Source: Ignavibacteria bacterium
Lineage (GTDB): Bacteria; Bacteroidota; Ignavibacteria; Ignavibacteriales; Ignavibacteriaceae
Assembly (NCBI GenBank): GCA_030648225.1
Contig: JAUSIA010000114.1
Coordinates: forward strand, 1-17,561
Direction of reading: 5' to 3'
Length of the DNA stretch: 17,561 nucleotides
The position numbers were made by a program, and so were the translations under genes. Below are positions 1 to 7,430 of this stretch, one piece after another; the first letter of the stretch is position 1; each line of letters opens with the position of its first letter. The notes beneath the pieces are model-generated. The model was given only the letters and a program-made list of their open reading frames with translations. It did no database searches and was not told where the DNA came from.

Positions 1-1078
1 CACCAACGTGTATCGGCTGAAACCTTCTTTCAAGTGCAGCATCTTTTGCAAAATATTTATTGTACTCAAGATAAGTAGTAGCGGCAATTGCCCTAAATGA
101 ACCTCTTGCAAGAGCAGGTTTTAAAAGATTAGCTGCATCTCCACCGCCAGCAGATGCACCGGCACCAATTAATGTATGAGCTTCATCTATAAAAAGTATT
201 GCTGGTTGTGGGGAATTTGTAATTTCATTTATAACAGCTTTTAATCTTTTTTCGAATTCACCTCTCATTTTTGTTCCTGCTTGTAAGGCTCCTAAATCCA
301 AAGAATATATCTGGTTATTTTTTAGAATATTCGGAACTTCATCTGCTGCAATCTTTAAAGCTAATCCTTCTACCAAAGCAGTTTTTCCAACACCGGGTTC
401 ACCTAATAAAATAGGATTTGATTTTTTTCTTCTGCAAAGAACTTCAATAACTTGAATGATCTCTTCATCTCTTCCAAGTATAGGATCAATTTTTCCTTCT
501 TTTGCCTGGGCAGTTAAGTTTGTTGTATAAAGATCAAGAACTGTTGCATCAGGTGGAAGCTGACGTGCTTCTTCTTGTGAAATAATTTCTGAAGAAACAT
601 CAGGATCCTCTGCCGATCCATTTACAATTTTATAAAAATCTGTTCGGAGGTCATCCTGTTTGATGGGAGAAAGAATATCCATTAAACGGTTGCTTATAAC
701 CTGTTCTGATGATATAAAGACTTCAAACAACGCACCTGATCTTATTTTAGTTTCATGATGATGAACAGAACTTGTTATCCATGCCTGCTGCAGTAACTCG
801 GTTAATAATGGAGAAAGTTTTGGCTTGCCGGAGTTACCTGCATCAAGCTCATCAAGATTTTTTCTTATTACAGACTGAACATCTCCTGAATCAATTGCAT
901 AGTGTTTAAGAATTAAAGGAACATCTCCTTGTCCATCATCAATTAAAGCATTTAACAGATGATCAAAAGTAATTTCATAATGCCCGCGGTTTATTCCAAA
1001 TCCTGTTGCAGTATCCATACAGCGGACAAGATAGTTGTTTAATTTTAAAAGAAGTGATTTCAAATCTTTGCTTTGCAT
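1..1078 (-). CDS. tssH: TssH/ClpV, T6SS sheath-disassembly AAA+ ATPase (N-terminal part; runs off window)
   Basis: ClpV unfolds contracted TssB/TssC sheath with ATP so that subunits can be reused; it acts in the cytoplasm. The first 359 codons are here and the frame is still open at the window edge. Residues 1 to about 150 resemble the double Clp-N domain. The first AAA+ module follows, with Walker A GEPGVGKT at residues 226-233 and Walker B ILFIDEAH at 294-301 (D298/E299), then an ERRF segment near the window edge where an arginine finger is expected. The second AAA+ domain would lie outside. The ATG at 1078 has an AGGAG ribosome site eight bases upstream. It is the last gene of the run, 45 bases after tssG. 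The T6SS neighbourhood favours ClpV over the housekeeping ClpB, which shares these motifs. Confidence 0.95.
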   Translation of the reverse strand, partial: MQSKDLKSLLLKLNNYLVRCMDTATGFGINRGHYEITFDHLLNALIDDGQGDVPLILKHYAIDSGDVQSVIRKNLDELDAGNSGKPKLSPLLTELLQQAWITSSVHHHETKIRSGALFEVFISSEQVISNRLMDILSPIKQDDLRTDFYKIVNGSAEDPDVSSEIISQEEARQLPPDATVLDLYTTNLTAQAKEGKIDPILGRDEEIIQVIEVLCRRKKSNPILLGEPGVGKTALVEGLALKIAADEVPNILKNNQIYSLDLGALQAGTKMRGEFEKRLKAVINEITNSPQPAILFIDEAHTLIGAGASAGGGDAANLLKPALARGSFRAIAATTYLEYNKYFAKDAALERRFQPIHVG

Positions 1079-1123
1079 TTTAAAGCTCCTGAAGATTTTT
1101 AATTTTTAAATTGTGAAGAGAAT

Positions 1124-2149
1124 TTAGGTAAGGCTGTTTACATTTATAATTTCTTCATAACTCAAATAAACTTTAACTTCATCTTTTTCAGGTTTTCCCA
1201 GCCATAAAGTTGAACCGAGTTTTAATCTTTCATCTTTCCATGAAACTGAAGCTATTGTAGATGCCTTAATAGTAAATTCAAAATCATATTCAATTCCATC
1301 ATTTAAATATAAGTTTAAAAGTTCTATCAGCTTGCTTGAGTTTTCCGTACCCGGAAGAAAGTCAAGGTATTCTTCAAATGATATTGATCTTAATTGAACG
1401 CATATTCTACTCATACAATCGCGGGAATTCTTTCCAATAAAACTATTTTTTCCCAAACTAAAATTTTTATCACCAACACTTGGAATTTCTGTTAATTCAA
1501 TCCATTGCGGAACAAATTCCTTTATATCCATTTTATATTTAGGGAAAAAATAATTTAACATAATCTTAAGCCCAGCCTTATTCCTAACCCGGGAACTTAA
1601 AATGCCTGAAAATTTTAAGAGGGCAAGATTATTAAGATATGATTCTTTATTTCTTAAAAAATTTCTTCCAACGAAGGAATTTATTCTCTCTGATATCTTG
1701 TCTTCAGTTCTTTTATTTAAGTGAAGATAGAATCTGTATTTTTTCCAGGACTGGTAATAAAGCCAGTAGAACCTGTTATTAAAAATATCTAAGAAATTCT
1801 GTAAAGGAACTTCACCTTCTCCCAAAATCCTTTGCTGCATTGCAACTTCTTCATGATAACACCTTGGAAGAGGAGAATTAATTCCATAAAGTCCCATAAA
1901 AGTTAAAACAAAACTTATCTCTCCATTATAATAATAAACAGATTTTATATCTGTAGGAGGAAACTCATATTTTTCTGAGGGACGAAATTTTAAACCTGCC
2001 TGATCAAATATATAATCCTTCCTGTTTGGGTTTTCATTCCTTGTAATGTTTTCAGCAAGCCACACTGCCTGCCAAACATTATAAGAAGTACCATTCTTTA
2101 CAAGGTCCTCAATCAGACCGTTTGCATTTCCCCGGTTATCGGCTGCCAT
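1124..2149 (-). CDS. tssG: TssG, T6SS baseplate wedge protein
   Basis: TssG joins TssE, TssF and TssK in the cytoplasmic baseplate wedge from which tube and sheath grow. The 341-residue length is normal for the family (VasB/ImpH, DUF1305). Visible family landmarks are the N-terminal LIEDLVKNGTSYNVWQAVWL segment (residues 12-31), which corresponds to the usual xFFQAVRLLE stretch; MGLYGINSPLPRCYHEE (85-101), corresponding to the GLxGxxGxLPxxYTE block; and FLDIFNNRFYWLYYQSWKKYR (119-139), corresponding to FLDLFNHRxxSLFYRAWxKYR. The ATG at 2149 lies inside the end of tssF, a 37-base overlap that implies translational coupling. A weak AGGTAAAG lies a few bases upstream. No truncation or missing block is apparent. 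Confidence 0.95.
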   Translation of the reverse strand: MAADNRGNANGLIEDLVKNGTSYNVWQAVWLAENITRNENPNRKDYIFDQAGLKFRPSEKYEFPPTDIKSVYYYNGEISFVLTFMGLYGINSPLPRCYHEEVAMQQRILGEGEVPLQNFLDIFNNRFYWLYYQSWKKYRFYLHLNKRTEDKISERINSFVGRNFLRNKESYLNNLALLKFSGILSSRVRNKAGLKIMLNYFFPKYKMDIKEFVPQWIELTEIPSVGDKNFSLGKNSFIGKNSRDCMSRICVQLRSISFEEYLDFLPGTENSSKLIELLNLYLNDGIEYDFEFTIKASTIASVSWKDERLKLGSTLWLGKPEKDEVKVYLSYEEIINVNSLT

Positions 2150-3969
2150 GAATATTCTTTACCTGTTCCTGTTTCTGTTATCTTCAAAAAGATATACGAG
2201 TTTATAGTAACATATTGAGATAGAAATGAATTAATTACTGTACCCATTAAATGAATTTCTCCTTCACCCTGTTCATATTCTTTTGGGTCAACTTCTATAT
2301 GAAATTCTATTCCGCGGATAAGACTCTGATTTATTACTTTACTGACAAGCTTTGGTTGATGAATCTTTATAATTCCATTAATTCTTTTCTTATTCGGATG
2401 ATTATGAGATTTAGTCCAATTATATAAGTTGAGAATACTCTTAAAAGAATCCCCATCAGCTAAAGTTGAATAGCTTACAGATAAATGAGCTATTAAAGAC
2501 CATAAGTAATTCTGCCTGTCGGGGCAGTCAAGCATCTCCTGCGGAACCGTAATATTCGATGCTTCAATACCTGCCGGAAAATTAATAGGTTCTTTTATTG
2601 AGCCAGCTTCAAGATATGCCGAAGGTAGAAATCCGTTAGATAAAGTTGCTTCAATACTTAAAGTTTCTTTTGGGAAAGATTCCATTTCCATGCTTGGCCC
2701 AAAAAGCCTGATATATGTTTCTGCCATATCATGTTGTTGAGTTCTTCTAAAGATAGAATAAAATCTTTTGTAATTATATTCGGGATCGCTTGTTTCAAGG
2801 ATATCGTGAGATGTAATAGGAATATATTTATACTGTTCAAACTTGCTTTCACTTATGCCTGTTATCTTATCAACAGAATAGATATCCCGGCTCTTTCTTC
2901 TGTCTAAGTCGGGAATGATATAGTATTCAGGCAGTCTTTGGCTCACAACCACTTCTTCAGTAGAGCGGGAAAAGAGATTTACAATTGGTGCACAATGAAG
3001 AAGAATATTATTTACCCCTGGCCATTTCTCTCTTAAAAGTTTTCGGTTGAAATCTATCTTTATTTCAAAAGTATTTGATTCACCAGAAGATTTAAAATTT
3101 TGAAGACCATTTATCTCAAGAAAAAAGAATTTTTCCGGGAAGGAGAAATATTCCTGCAGCAAACGGAATCCCGGGAAAGTCTGTTTTGAATATGGAAGAA
3201 TTGAATAGTCATCACTATCCTTGTTTGTTTTATTAGAAAATTCCGGAATAGAGATATTAAAATTATCAATTTTCTGGTATTGAGCTTTTTTATCATTGAG
3301 TTCTCTTACCGAAAGAGAAGAAACGTATTTCGTAAGATATAAAAGCAGGTTAAATTTTATTGAAGCTGAACCATGCAAGTAAAATTGAAGTGTATCTATA
3401 TTTAAAGAATTATAATCAACATTTCTTTCAAGCTGGAATTTTATAACTAAAGAGGAATTACCCTGTGGGGTTTCTTCAACTAGAACATTATCAATTTTGA
3501 TTGGACGTACAATAAGATCCTGGGTACTTCTAAAAATAAATTCGGCAGGTTCTTCTTTTTCTGTAATCCTGCTGCTTTCCAATGGACTGGAAAGAACTTT
3601 ATATTTTACTTTATATTTTCCTGATTGAGTTTGTATTTCACTTCCCTTTTTAATAAGAACAGGACCTGTAATTGCACCTGCTTTATATTTTGCATGCATA
3701 ATTGCACAAGAAGGAAAAGGCTTCAGCATATTTGGAAATAAAATTTCAAGTATTCCACCGGCTATTTCGGGAAATTCATCATCAAGCCTTTCATGGATCC
3801 TGCCGGCGAGAAAAGCAAAACCTTCATATAATCTTTCAACAAACGGATCTTTTCTTTCCCGTTCACTCATATGAAGACGGGATCCTAAGGTAGGATGTTT
3901 TTTACTGAATTCTTCCCCTGCCGTTTGAAGGAAGTTATATTCTCTTTCAAAATATTTATCTGTACTCAT
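2113..3969 (-). CDS. tssF: TssF, T6SS baseplate wedge protein
   Basis: TssF (VasA/ImpG) is the largest wedge subunit of the baseplate; two copies bind one TssG and contact TssK. The 618 residues are typical. The N-terminus is highly diagnostic: YFEREYNFLQTAGEEFSKKHP at about 6-26, DPFVERLYEGFAFLAGRIH at 41-59, LDDEFPEIAGGILEILFPN at 62-80 and KPFPSCAI just after. This matches the family pattern of DPxVERLxEGFAFLxARI followed by LDDExPE. The start at 3969 is chosen because it keeps this conserved block with only a short leader. No Shine-Dalgarno site is visible: the bases just upstream are AT-rich and belong to the TATACC repeat element. The 3' end overlaps tssG. Confidence 0.96.
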   Translation of the reverse strand: MSTDKYFEREYNFLQTAGEEFSKKHPTLGSRLHMSERERKDPFVERLYEGFAFLAGRIHERLDDEFPEIAGGILEILFPNMLKPFPSCAIMHAKYKAGAITGPVLIKKGSEIQTQSGKYKVKYKVLSSPLESSRITEKEEPAEFIFRSTQDLIVRPIKIDNVLVEETPQGNSSLVIKFQLERNVDYNSLNIDTLQFYLHGSASIKFNLLLYLTKYVSSLSVRELNDKKAQYQKIDNFNISIPEFSNKTNKDSDDYSILPYSKQTFPGFRLLQEYFSFPEKFFFLEINGLQNFKSSGESNTFEIKIDFNRKLLREKWPGVNNILLHCAPIVNLFSRSTEEVVVSQRLPEYYIIPDLDRRKSRDIYSVDKITGISESKFEQYKYIPITSHDILETSDPEYNYKRFYSIFRRTQQHDMAETYIRLFGPSMEMESFPKETLSIEATLSNGFLPSAYLEAGSIKEPINFPAGIEASNITVPQEMLDCPDRQNYLWSLIAHLSVSYSTLADGDSFKSILNLYNWTKSHNHPNKKRINGIIKIHQPKLVSKVINQSLIRGIEFHIEVDPKEYEQGEGEIHLMGTVINSFLSQYVTINSYIFLKITETGTGKEYSWQPITGEMQTV

Positions 3970-3979
3970 GTATTTTAAA

Positions 3980-4131
3980 GGTATAAGTTATATGGTATAA
4001 TTAAAAAGTATTTGGGTGTATTGTATTAAGTATAAAGATATAAGGAAGAGGGTTTAAGGAAGTATCTGTATTTGGTATAAAGAATATATGTAAGTTTATA
4101 ACCTATACCTTATACCTCTATACCTTATACC
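3980..4131. repeat. Interrupted inverted repeat of GGTATA / TATACC units between tssE and tssF
   Basis: The whole tssE-tssF gap is filled by this element. On the plus strand the left side has GGTATAAG (3980) and GGTATAA (3994 and 4074). The right side has four TATACC units starting at 4104, 4111, 4119 and 4126, spaced seven to eight bases apart. The two sides are in opposite orientation, so the transcript reads GGTATA-type units just after the tssE stop and a CTTATACC unit just before the tssF start, which could pair. A second, shorter copy lies at 16322-16381. Function is unknown. It replaces the place where a ribosome site for tssF would be expected. Confidence 0.75.
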
Positions 4132-4133
4132 AC

Positions 4134-4586
4134 TTACTTCAGATCCCTTTCAAACATAACTTTAGTCCAGCCTGTAGTTGAAAACTCAGTAAGTAATATT
4201 TCTTTATTAGGATTATCTTTTATTGAAGCAACTATTTTAATTGATATTCTCATTGTCTCCTGGTCAAAATCCGATTTCTGAATCTGTACATCACCTATTC
4301 TCGGTTCATATTTTAATATAACATCTTTTATTTCTTTTTTAACAGGATCAATTGAATTGCCCGAATCAAAATAAAGCTGGAGTATATCGGGCATGCCAAA
4401 ATCCGGAAGATGTTGAACCGAACCCTGTCTTGTGGTTAGAACCATCCGCAGATTTTCAATTATACTACGGCGTAGTTTTTCATCTTCAGATAGTTGTTCA
4501 AATTGTGAGGGGTCTAGGTTATCCGGATTACCAGCTTCCGAAACAAATTGCCCGACAAGAATATCGTAGAGGCTAAGATTTTTCAA
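4134..4586 (-). CDS. tssE: TssE, T6SS baseplate gp25-like protein
   Basis: TssE is the homologue of phage T4 gp25. It sits in the baseplate and is thought to initiate sheath polymerisation. The 150-residue product has the gp25-like core: SLYDILVGQF near the N-terminus, RRSIIENLRMVLTTRQGS at 39-56, PDFGMPDI at 61-68, then the EPRIGDV segment (94-100) followed by the beta-strand tail. The start is TTG at 4586. No ATG lies between it and the upstream in-frame stop, and the first ATG inside the frame would remove the conserved N-terminus. No convincing ribosome site precedes it, which suggests modest translation compared with hcp just upstream. The ends are separated from hcp and tssF by hairpin-rich and repeat-rich gaps. 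Confidence 0.93.
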   Translation of the reverse strand: MKNLSLYDILVGQFVSEAGNPDNLDPSQFEQLSEDEKLRRSIIENLRMVLTTRQGSVQHLPDFGMPDILQLYFDSGNSIDPVKKEIKDVILKYEPRIGDVQIQKSDFDQETMRISIKIVASIKDNPNKEILLTEFSTTGWTKVMFERDLK

Positions 4587-4674
4587 ACTGAAAAAAGAAT
4601 ATTGTGTATTAATGAATTAATAAGTGGATAACTTTCATTAATAAATTAATTCACTTGACACATTTAGTCGTAAT

Positions 4675-4717
4675 CTTAATCTTGATCCTACTCAAATCGA
4701 GTAGGGTTACGATTAAG
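4675..4717. repeat. Interrupted palindrome downstream of hcp
   Basis: Two pairs of 7-base arms share the same centre (base 4696). CTTAATC (4675) pairs with GATTAAG (4711), and CCTACTC (4687) pairs with GAGTAGG (4699) around a five-base loop. The bases between arms can also partly pair on the plus strand through G-T wobbles. In the transcribed minus sense the inner stem lies in the hcp-tssE spacer. No U-run follows, so a simple intrinsic terminator is unlikely. A 3' mRNA-protecting hairpin or a dispersed repeat is more plausible. Confidence 0.7.
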
Positions 4718-4718
4718 A

Positions 4719-4738
4719 GTCCCGAAAATTTTCGGGAC
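4719..4738. repeat. Perfect 20-base palindrome in the hcp-tssE spacer
   Basis: GTCCCGAAAA is followed at once by its exact reverse complement TTTTCGGGAC. On the plus strand it is followed by GATTTTTT, which looks like a rho-independent terminator, but no plus-strand gene leads into it. In the hcp-to-tssE direction the T-run lies on the wrong side. It directly abuts the 4675-4717 palindrome. I recall similar GTCCCGAAAATTTTCGGGAC repeats in genomes of the Bacteroidota/Ignavibacteriota group; this is from memory, not from a search. Confidence 0.75.
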
Positions 4739-4793
4739 GATTTTTTCTGTGTAAGGAAACTAATTAACTAAATTATCCACCTCTAAGAATTAA

Positions 4794-5261
4794 TTAGAAA
4801 GCCTGCTCAGTATATGTAATTCCACCATCAATAAATTCCCAATTGAATTCTCTGGCGAGCATCTTTACCTTCTCAAGATGTCCTACTCCTTCATTAACCG
4901 GAAAATAAGTTGGCAGCATCCAATTTACGACAGAAACAATTTTAGCATTCTTTAAAATATAATTGAAGTAAGGTTCCTCTTCCCCTGTCTCCATTGCAAT
5001 TCTGAATAATACTATTTTTATCTCTTTGCACATTTGCCCCTGGCATACAATCTGGTACAATTGGGGCGTAAGCTCATCAATCTCTTTCACAACTTCAAAT
5101 GCTGTTATTTTCCTGGAACCCTGAATTTTATTTTGCTCTTTTTCATAAGGAAGATAAACCTCATGATTAAATTCAAATACAAGACTGGTTCCATTTGCAC
5201 GAGGGCCCTTTAATTCGTTTCCCTCATGATTTTTAATTAGTATTTCACCCTTTACTGCCAT
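4794..5261 (-). CDS. hcp: Hcp (TssD), T6SS inner-tube protein
   Basis: Hcp forms stacked hexameric rings that make the tube propelled out of the cell and can chaperone small effectors. The 155-residue length fits the family. The diagnostic middle part is present: GSRKITAFEVVKEIDELTP at 48-66 (the usual R-x-x-x-x-F-x-x-x-K-x-I-D-x-x-S/T-P pattern), then EEPYFNYILKNAKIVSV at 95-111, the strand that packs between subunits. The tail LAREFNWEFIDGGITYTE corresponds to the family's xxWxYxxGGxxxxD ending. The N-terminus is less like the common MAxxxYLKIDGIxGES opening, so it is a somewhat divergent Hcp. The ATG at 5261 has a near-consensus AGGAGGT four bases upstream, fitting high expression. Hairpins flank the gene on both sides. 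Confidence 0.93.
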   Translation of the reverse strand: MAVKGEILIKNHEGNELKGPRANGTSLVFEFNHEVYLPYEKEQNKIQGSRKITAFEVVKEIDELTPQLYQIVCQGQMCKEIKIVLFRIAMETGEEEPYFNYILKNAKIVSVVNWMLPTYFPVNEGVGHLEKVKMLAREFNWEFIDGGITYTEQAF

Positions 5262-5265
5262 AATA

Positions 5266-5272
5266 ACCTCCT
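5266..5272 (-). promoter_or_regulatory. Strong ribosome-binding site of hcp
   Basis: AGGAGGT in the minus sense, four bases before the ATG at 5261. It is among the strongest sites in the window and decides this start. Confidence 0.8.
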
Positions 5273-5350
5273 GAAATATTTTTTGTTAATGATTGGTTAA
5301 TTAAAGAAAAGTTAATAATTCGTCCTACAAGAGCGTAATCAAAAATCATA

Positions 5351-5377
5351 GTAGCACAGATTAGTAATCTGTGCTAC
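5351..5377. repeat. Perfect 13-base-arm hairpin between tssC and hcp
   Basis: GTAGCACAGATTA (5351-5363) and its exact complement TAATCTGTGCTAC (5365-5377) are separated by a single base. A second, wider pair surrounds it: AATCATAGT (5344-5352) matches ACTATGATT (5392-5400), which reaches into the tssC stop codon. In the transcribed sense the hairpin follows tssC closely and is followed by TATGATTTTTG, a poor terminator tail. It could attenuate, process or stabilise the transcript ahead of hcp, or be a dispersed genomic repeat. Confidence 0.75.
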
Positions 5378-5398
5378 AAAACCAGAAATTAACTATGA

Positions 5399-6859
5399 TT
5401 AAGCTTCCTCAGAGGAATGGAAGGCAATTAATTTAAGATTAACATCCATTCCCGTAATAGCAACATGAGGCCTGAATTCTGCACTAATCTGGAAGAATCC
5501 TGGTTTTTCAGCAAGTTCTTCTACATGCAATTGATAAGAACGTAAAGGTCTCTCAGCAATTACAGATTCCGGTGCATTTGGGAAGTCGGCAACTAATGTA
5601 TCTAACCATTTCTTAAGATCTTTTTCAATATCCCCGGCACCTGCATTTTTCCCGACAAAGACTAATTGCCTATATTTAAGATAATGAGCAATTCTTGTTA
5701 CAAGCATTGTATATTGTAACCTTGCACCTACAGAAAAATTAGCAGTTGCCTCAGGATCACTCTTAATCTTTTTTGGTCTGTTAGCAGATGGAACTTCAAA
5801 GAAACAAGCATAATCTGTTCTATCCCAATGAGCTAATGGAATAAAGCCAAGATCGCATAACTCCTGATCTTTTGCCTGCCCCACTGATGCCTCAACAGGA
5901 ACCTTTAACTTCTTTTGTCCATGTTCTTCATAAGTTGGAGTAGGAAGGTTTTCTACCTTACCACCTGAATCAACACCAACGATTTTTACACTCCATCCCC
6001 ATTTCTCAAAGCTTTTTATCATATTTGAAGCTAAGGCATATGAAGCACTGCACCAGAGGCTCTTGTCTTTTCCACCACTATAAATTCCCTCTGTATAATT
6101 AAAGTTTTTGGTTGGTTCAGATTCAGCATTATAAGGTAATCTTCCAAGAAACCTTGGTAATGCAAGCCCGATATATTTTGAACGGTCATCATCTCTGAAT
6201 GCACGCCAGGCAGTATATTCGGCACCATCATTTATCTGATCCGGAAGGAACCGGTTATTCATTACATCAGAATAACTTTCTTCACCAAAAAACTTATGGC
6301 TTGCATTTCCAAGAAAAGGGATCTGGGCAGATTCAGAAAGAACTGAAAGATGCTGAAGGAGTCTTATATCCTGTGGTGTGTTTTCTACTGCGATATCGCC
6401 AACTATCGCCGTATAAGAATGCCCGCCAACTTTATCATAAGCACCCCAGTATATATGATGCCATAACCCGGAATCTTTCTCATACCCTTCTCCATTTGCA
6501 GCTTCATTCAGATCATCATAAAGCTCTTCTTTAGAGACATCAAGCAATTCAATTTTAACCGGCTTGCTGAATTCAGTATTTTGTACAAGGAAGAGAAGCC
6601 CCCGCCAGTTGGATTCAAGTTCCTGGAAATCTTTATGATGCAGTATTTCATCCATTTGCGCACTAAGAACCGTATCAATATCTGCAATAAAAGAATCAAC
6701 CAAAGCTCCAGTAACTTTAAATACCTGAGATTCTTTTCCCACTTTACTTATAAATTCAGCTACAGCATCTTTCTTTGAATCATCAAGCATTGTTAACAGC
6801 TTATCAACCGAAGTTTTTTCAGTCTGCTGTTCCTGTTCTGTTGTTTTTTCTTTAGCCAT
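5399..6859 (-). CDS. tssC: TssC, T6SS contractile sheath large subunit
   Basis: TssC (VipB/ImpC) pairs with TssB to form the contractile sheath around the Hcp tube. The 486-residue length is typical. Family features visible are the helical start with DKLLTMLDDSKKDAVAEFISK, the FQELESNWRGLLFLV block (the usual LEATWRGLxxLV), the DIRLLQHLSVLSESAQIPFL stretch with the family's LxxISxVAAAAHAPF layout, the PRFLGRLPY motif, and the C-terminal SVGARLQYTMLVTRIAHYLKYR helix (the usual LSARLQYxLCVSRIAHYLKV) ending in RPHVAITGMDVNLKLIAF. The ATG at 6859 is preceded by a GGAGGT ribosome site. It lies 59 bases after tssB with a small hairpin in the gap, and the products are made as obligate partners. Confidence 0.97.
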   Translation of the reverse strand: MAKEKTTEQEQQTEKTSVDKLLTMLDDSKKDAVAEFISKVGKESQVFKVTGALVDSFIADIDTVLSAQMDEILHHKDFQELESNWRGLLFLVQNTEFSKPVKIELLDVSKEELYDDLNEAANGEGYEKDSGLWHHIYWGAYDKVGGHSYTAIVGDIAVENTPQDIRLLQHLSVLSESAQIPFLGNASHKFFGEESYSDVMNNRFLPDQINDGAEYTAWRAFRDDDRSKYIGLALPRFLGRLPYNAESEPTKNFNYTEGIYSGGKDKSLWCSASYALASNMIKSFEKWGWSVKIVGVDSGGKVENLPTPTYEEHGQKKLKVPVEASVGQAKDQELCDLGFIPLAHWDRTDYACFFEVPSANRPKKIKSDPEATANFSVGARLQYTMLVTRIAHYLKYRQLVFVGKNAGAGDIEKDLKKWLDTLVADFPNAPESVIAERPLRSYQLHVEELAEKPGFFQISAEFRPHVAITGMDVNLKLIAFHSSEEA

Positions 6860-6868
6860 TGTTTGTAA

Positions 6869-6874
6869 ACCTCC
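6869..6874 (-). promoter_or_regulatory. Strong ribosome-binding site of tssC
   Basis: GGAGGT in the minus sense, nine bases before the ATG at 6859. It supports the chosen start and high translation of the sheath subunit. Confidence 0.75.
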
Positions 6875-6887
6875 GTTTGATTTTTAT

Positions 6888-6901
6888 CCCGCCAGGGCAG
6901 G
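6888..6901. repeat. Small G+C-rich hairpin between tssB and tssC
   Basis: In the minus sense CCTGCC and GGCGGG flank a two-base loop; pairing is complete if one G-U wobble is allowed. The G+C content stands out in an AT-rich gap. A short A-rich run follows, not a U-run, so termination is not expected. It may be a degraded palindromic repeat. Confidence 0.5.
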
Positions 6902-6918
6902 ACTTAAGATTAATTTTC

Positions 6919-7416
6919 TTATTTAGAAGATGACCCAAGTTTTGACATCAGGTCATCTATACTGCCGCCGCCATCCTTTAATACTCCTTCCAAAGCTTTT
7001 TTAAGATTTGCATCTTTCAAAACTGCCAGCTTCAGTTGTTTTAATCTTTCTCTTGCTTCAAGAAGTTTTTTCAAAGGCTCAAACTTTTTTACTATTTCAT
7101 CCGGATTAAAATCTTTTATATCCGCAAAATCAAGATCCACTTCCATTTGTGCTTCCGGGTCATCGGAAAGTCTATTAGGAACAGTTAGTTTTAGTTTAGG
7201 ATTAATATCCTTTAAGACTTTCTGAAAATCTCCCTTTTTCCCGATTGTTCTTAGTCTCCTGTCTTTCAGCATACCCTGGCTTCCCGGTTCACTTTTACTA
7301 AAATTCCCGGTTACAAGCATGCGATAATCAAGTTCGACACTTTCCTTGGCATCGCTGCTTGGCAGGATTGCGACTTTAACCCTTTGAGCTATTTTGGGTG
7401 ATGTTGGTCTTGCCAT
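6919..7416 (-). CDS. tssB: TssB, T6SS contractile sheath small subunit
   Basis: TssB (VipA/ImpB) intertwines with TssC to build the sheath, and its contraction drives the Hcp tube. The 165 residues match the family length. Seen in the product: SPKIAQRVKVAIL near the start, then ELDYRMLVTGNFSK at about 28-41 (the family's LPFRMLVxGDFxG strand), DFQKVLKDINPKLKLTVPNRL (the FxxVLxxxxPxLxxxVPNxL block), DFADIKDFNPDEIVKKFEPLKKLLEARE (the usual F-x-P-xxVxxQVPxLxxLLExRxxL helix) and a C-terminal helix. The ATG at 7416 is eleven bases after the tssA stop and has the best ribosome site of the window. Confidence 0.96.
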   Translation of the reverse strand: MARPTSPKIAQRVKVAILPSSDAKESVELDYRMLVTGNFSKSEPGSQGMLKDRRLRTIGKKGDFQKVLKDINPKLKLTVPNRLSDDPEAQMEVDLDFADIKDFNPDEIVKKFEPLKKLLEARERLKQLKLAVLKDANLKKALEGVLKDGGGSIDDLMSKLGSSSK

Positions 7417-7421
7417 TACTA

Positions 7422-7430
7422 ACCTCCTTA
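7422..7430 (-). promoter_or_regulatory. Near-perfect ribosome-binding site of tssB, overlapping the tssA stop
   Basis: TAAGGAGGT in the minus sense, five bases before the tssB ATG. Its first three bases are the TAA stop codon of tssA, so ribosomes ending tssA arrive on the site for tssB. Confidence 0.8.

Larger units (their letters stand above)
4624..4780. repeat. Possible small MITE-like composite between hcp and tssE
   Basis: GTGGATAA at 4624-4631 is repeated in inverted orientation as TTATCCAC at 4773-4780. The flanking bases extend the similarity imperfectly inwards (a TTAAT run follows within about 12 bases on each side). Two strong palindromes (4675-4717 and 4719-4738) sit nested inside. 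This layout resembles a short non-autonomous element with terminal inverted repeats. The inverted arms are only 8 bases perfect and AT-rich, and no target-site duplication is clear, so the call is tentative. Confidence 0.3.

Noticed and set aside
3970..4133. CRISPR array or tandem repeat of a small RNA at the TATACC units
   Set aside because: Units are only 6-8 bases, with no 25-40 base repeat/spacer periodicity, no cas genes, and opposite orientation on the two sides.
4739..4746. Rho-independent terminator formed by the 4719-4738 palindrome plus a T-run
   Set aside because: The T-run is on the plus-strand side, but all genes here are on the minus strand; no plus-strand transcript is evident, so I list it only as a palindrome.
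5297..5335. A sigma70-like promoter for hcp in the tssC-hcp gap (TTGATT with an AT-rich hexamer 17-18 bases later, minus sense)
   Set aside because: The -10 match is poor and such matches are frequent in AT-rich DNA; not strong enough to report as a feature.
6199..6534. 111-codon plus-strand open frame opposite tssC
   Set aside because: It lies wholly within a well-conserved minus-strand gene, has no recognisable domain, and is a shadow of the tssC reading frame.
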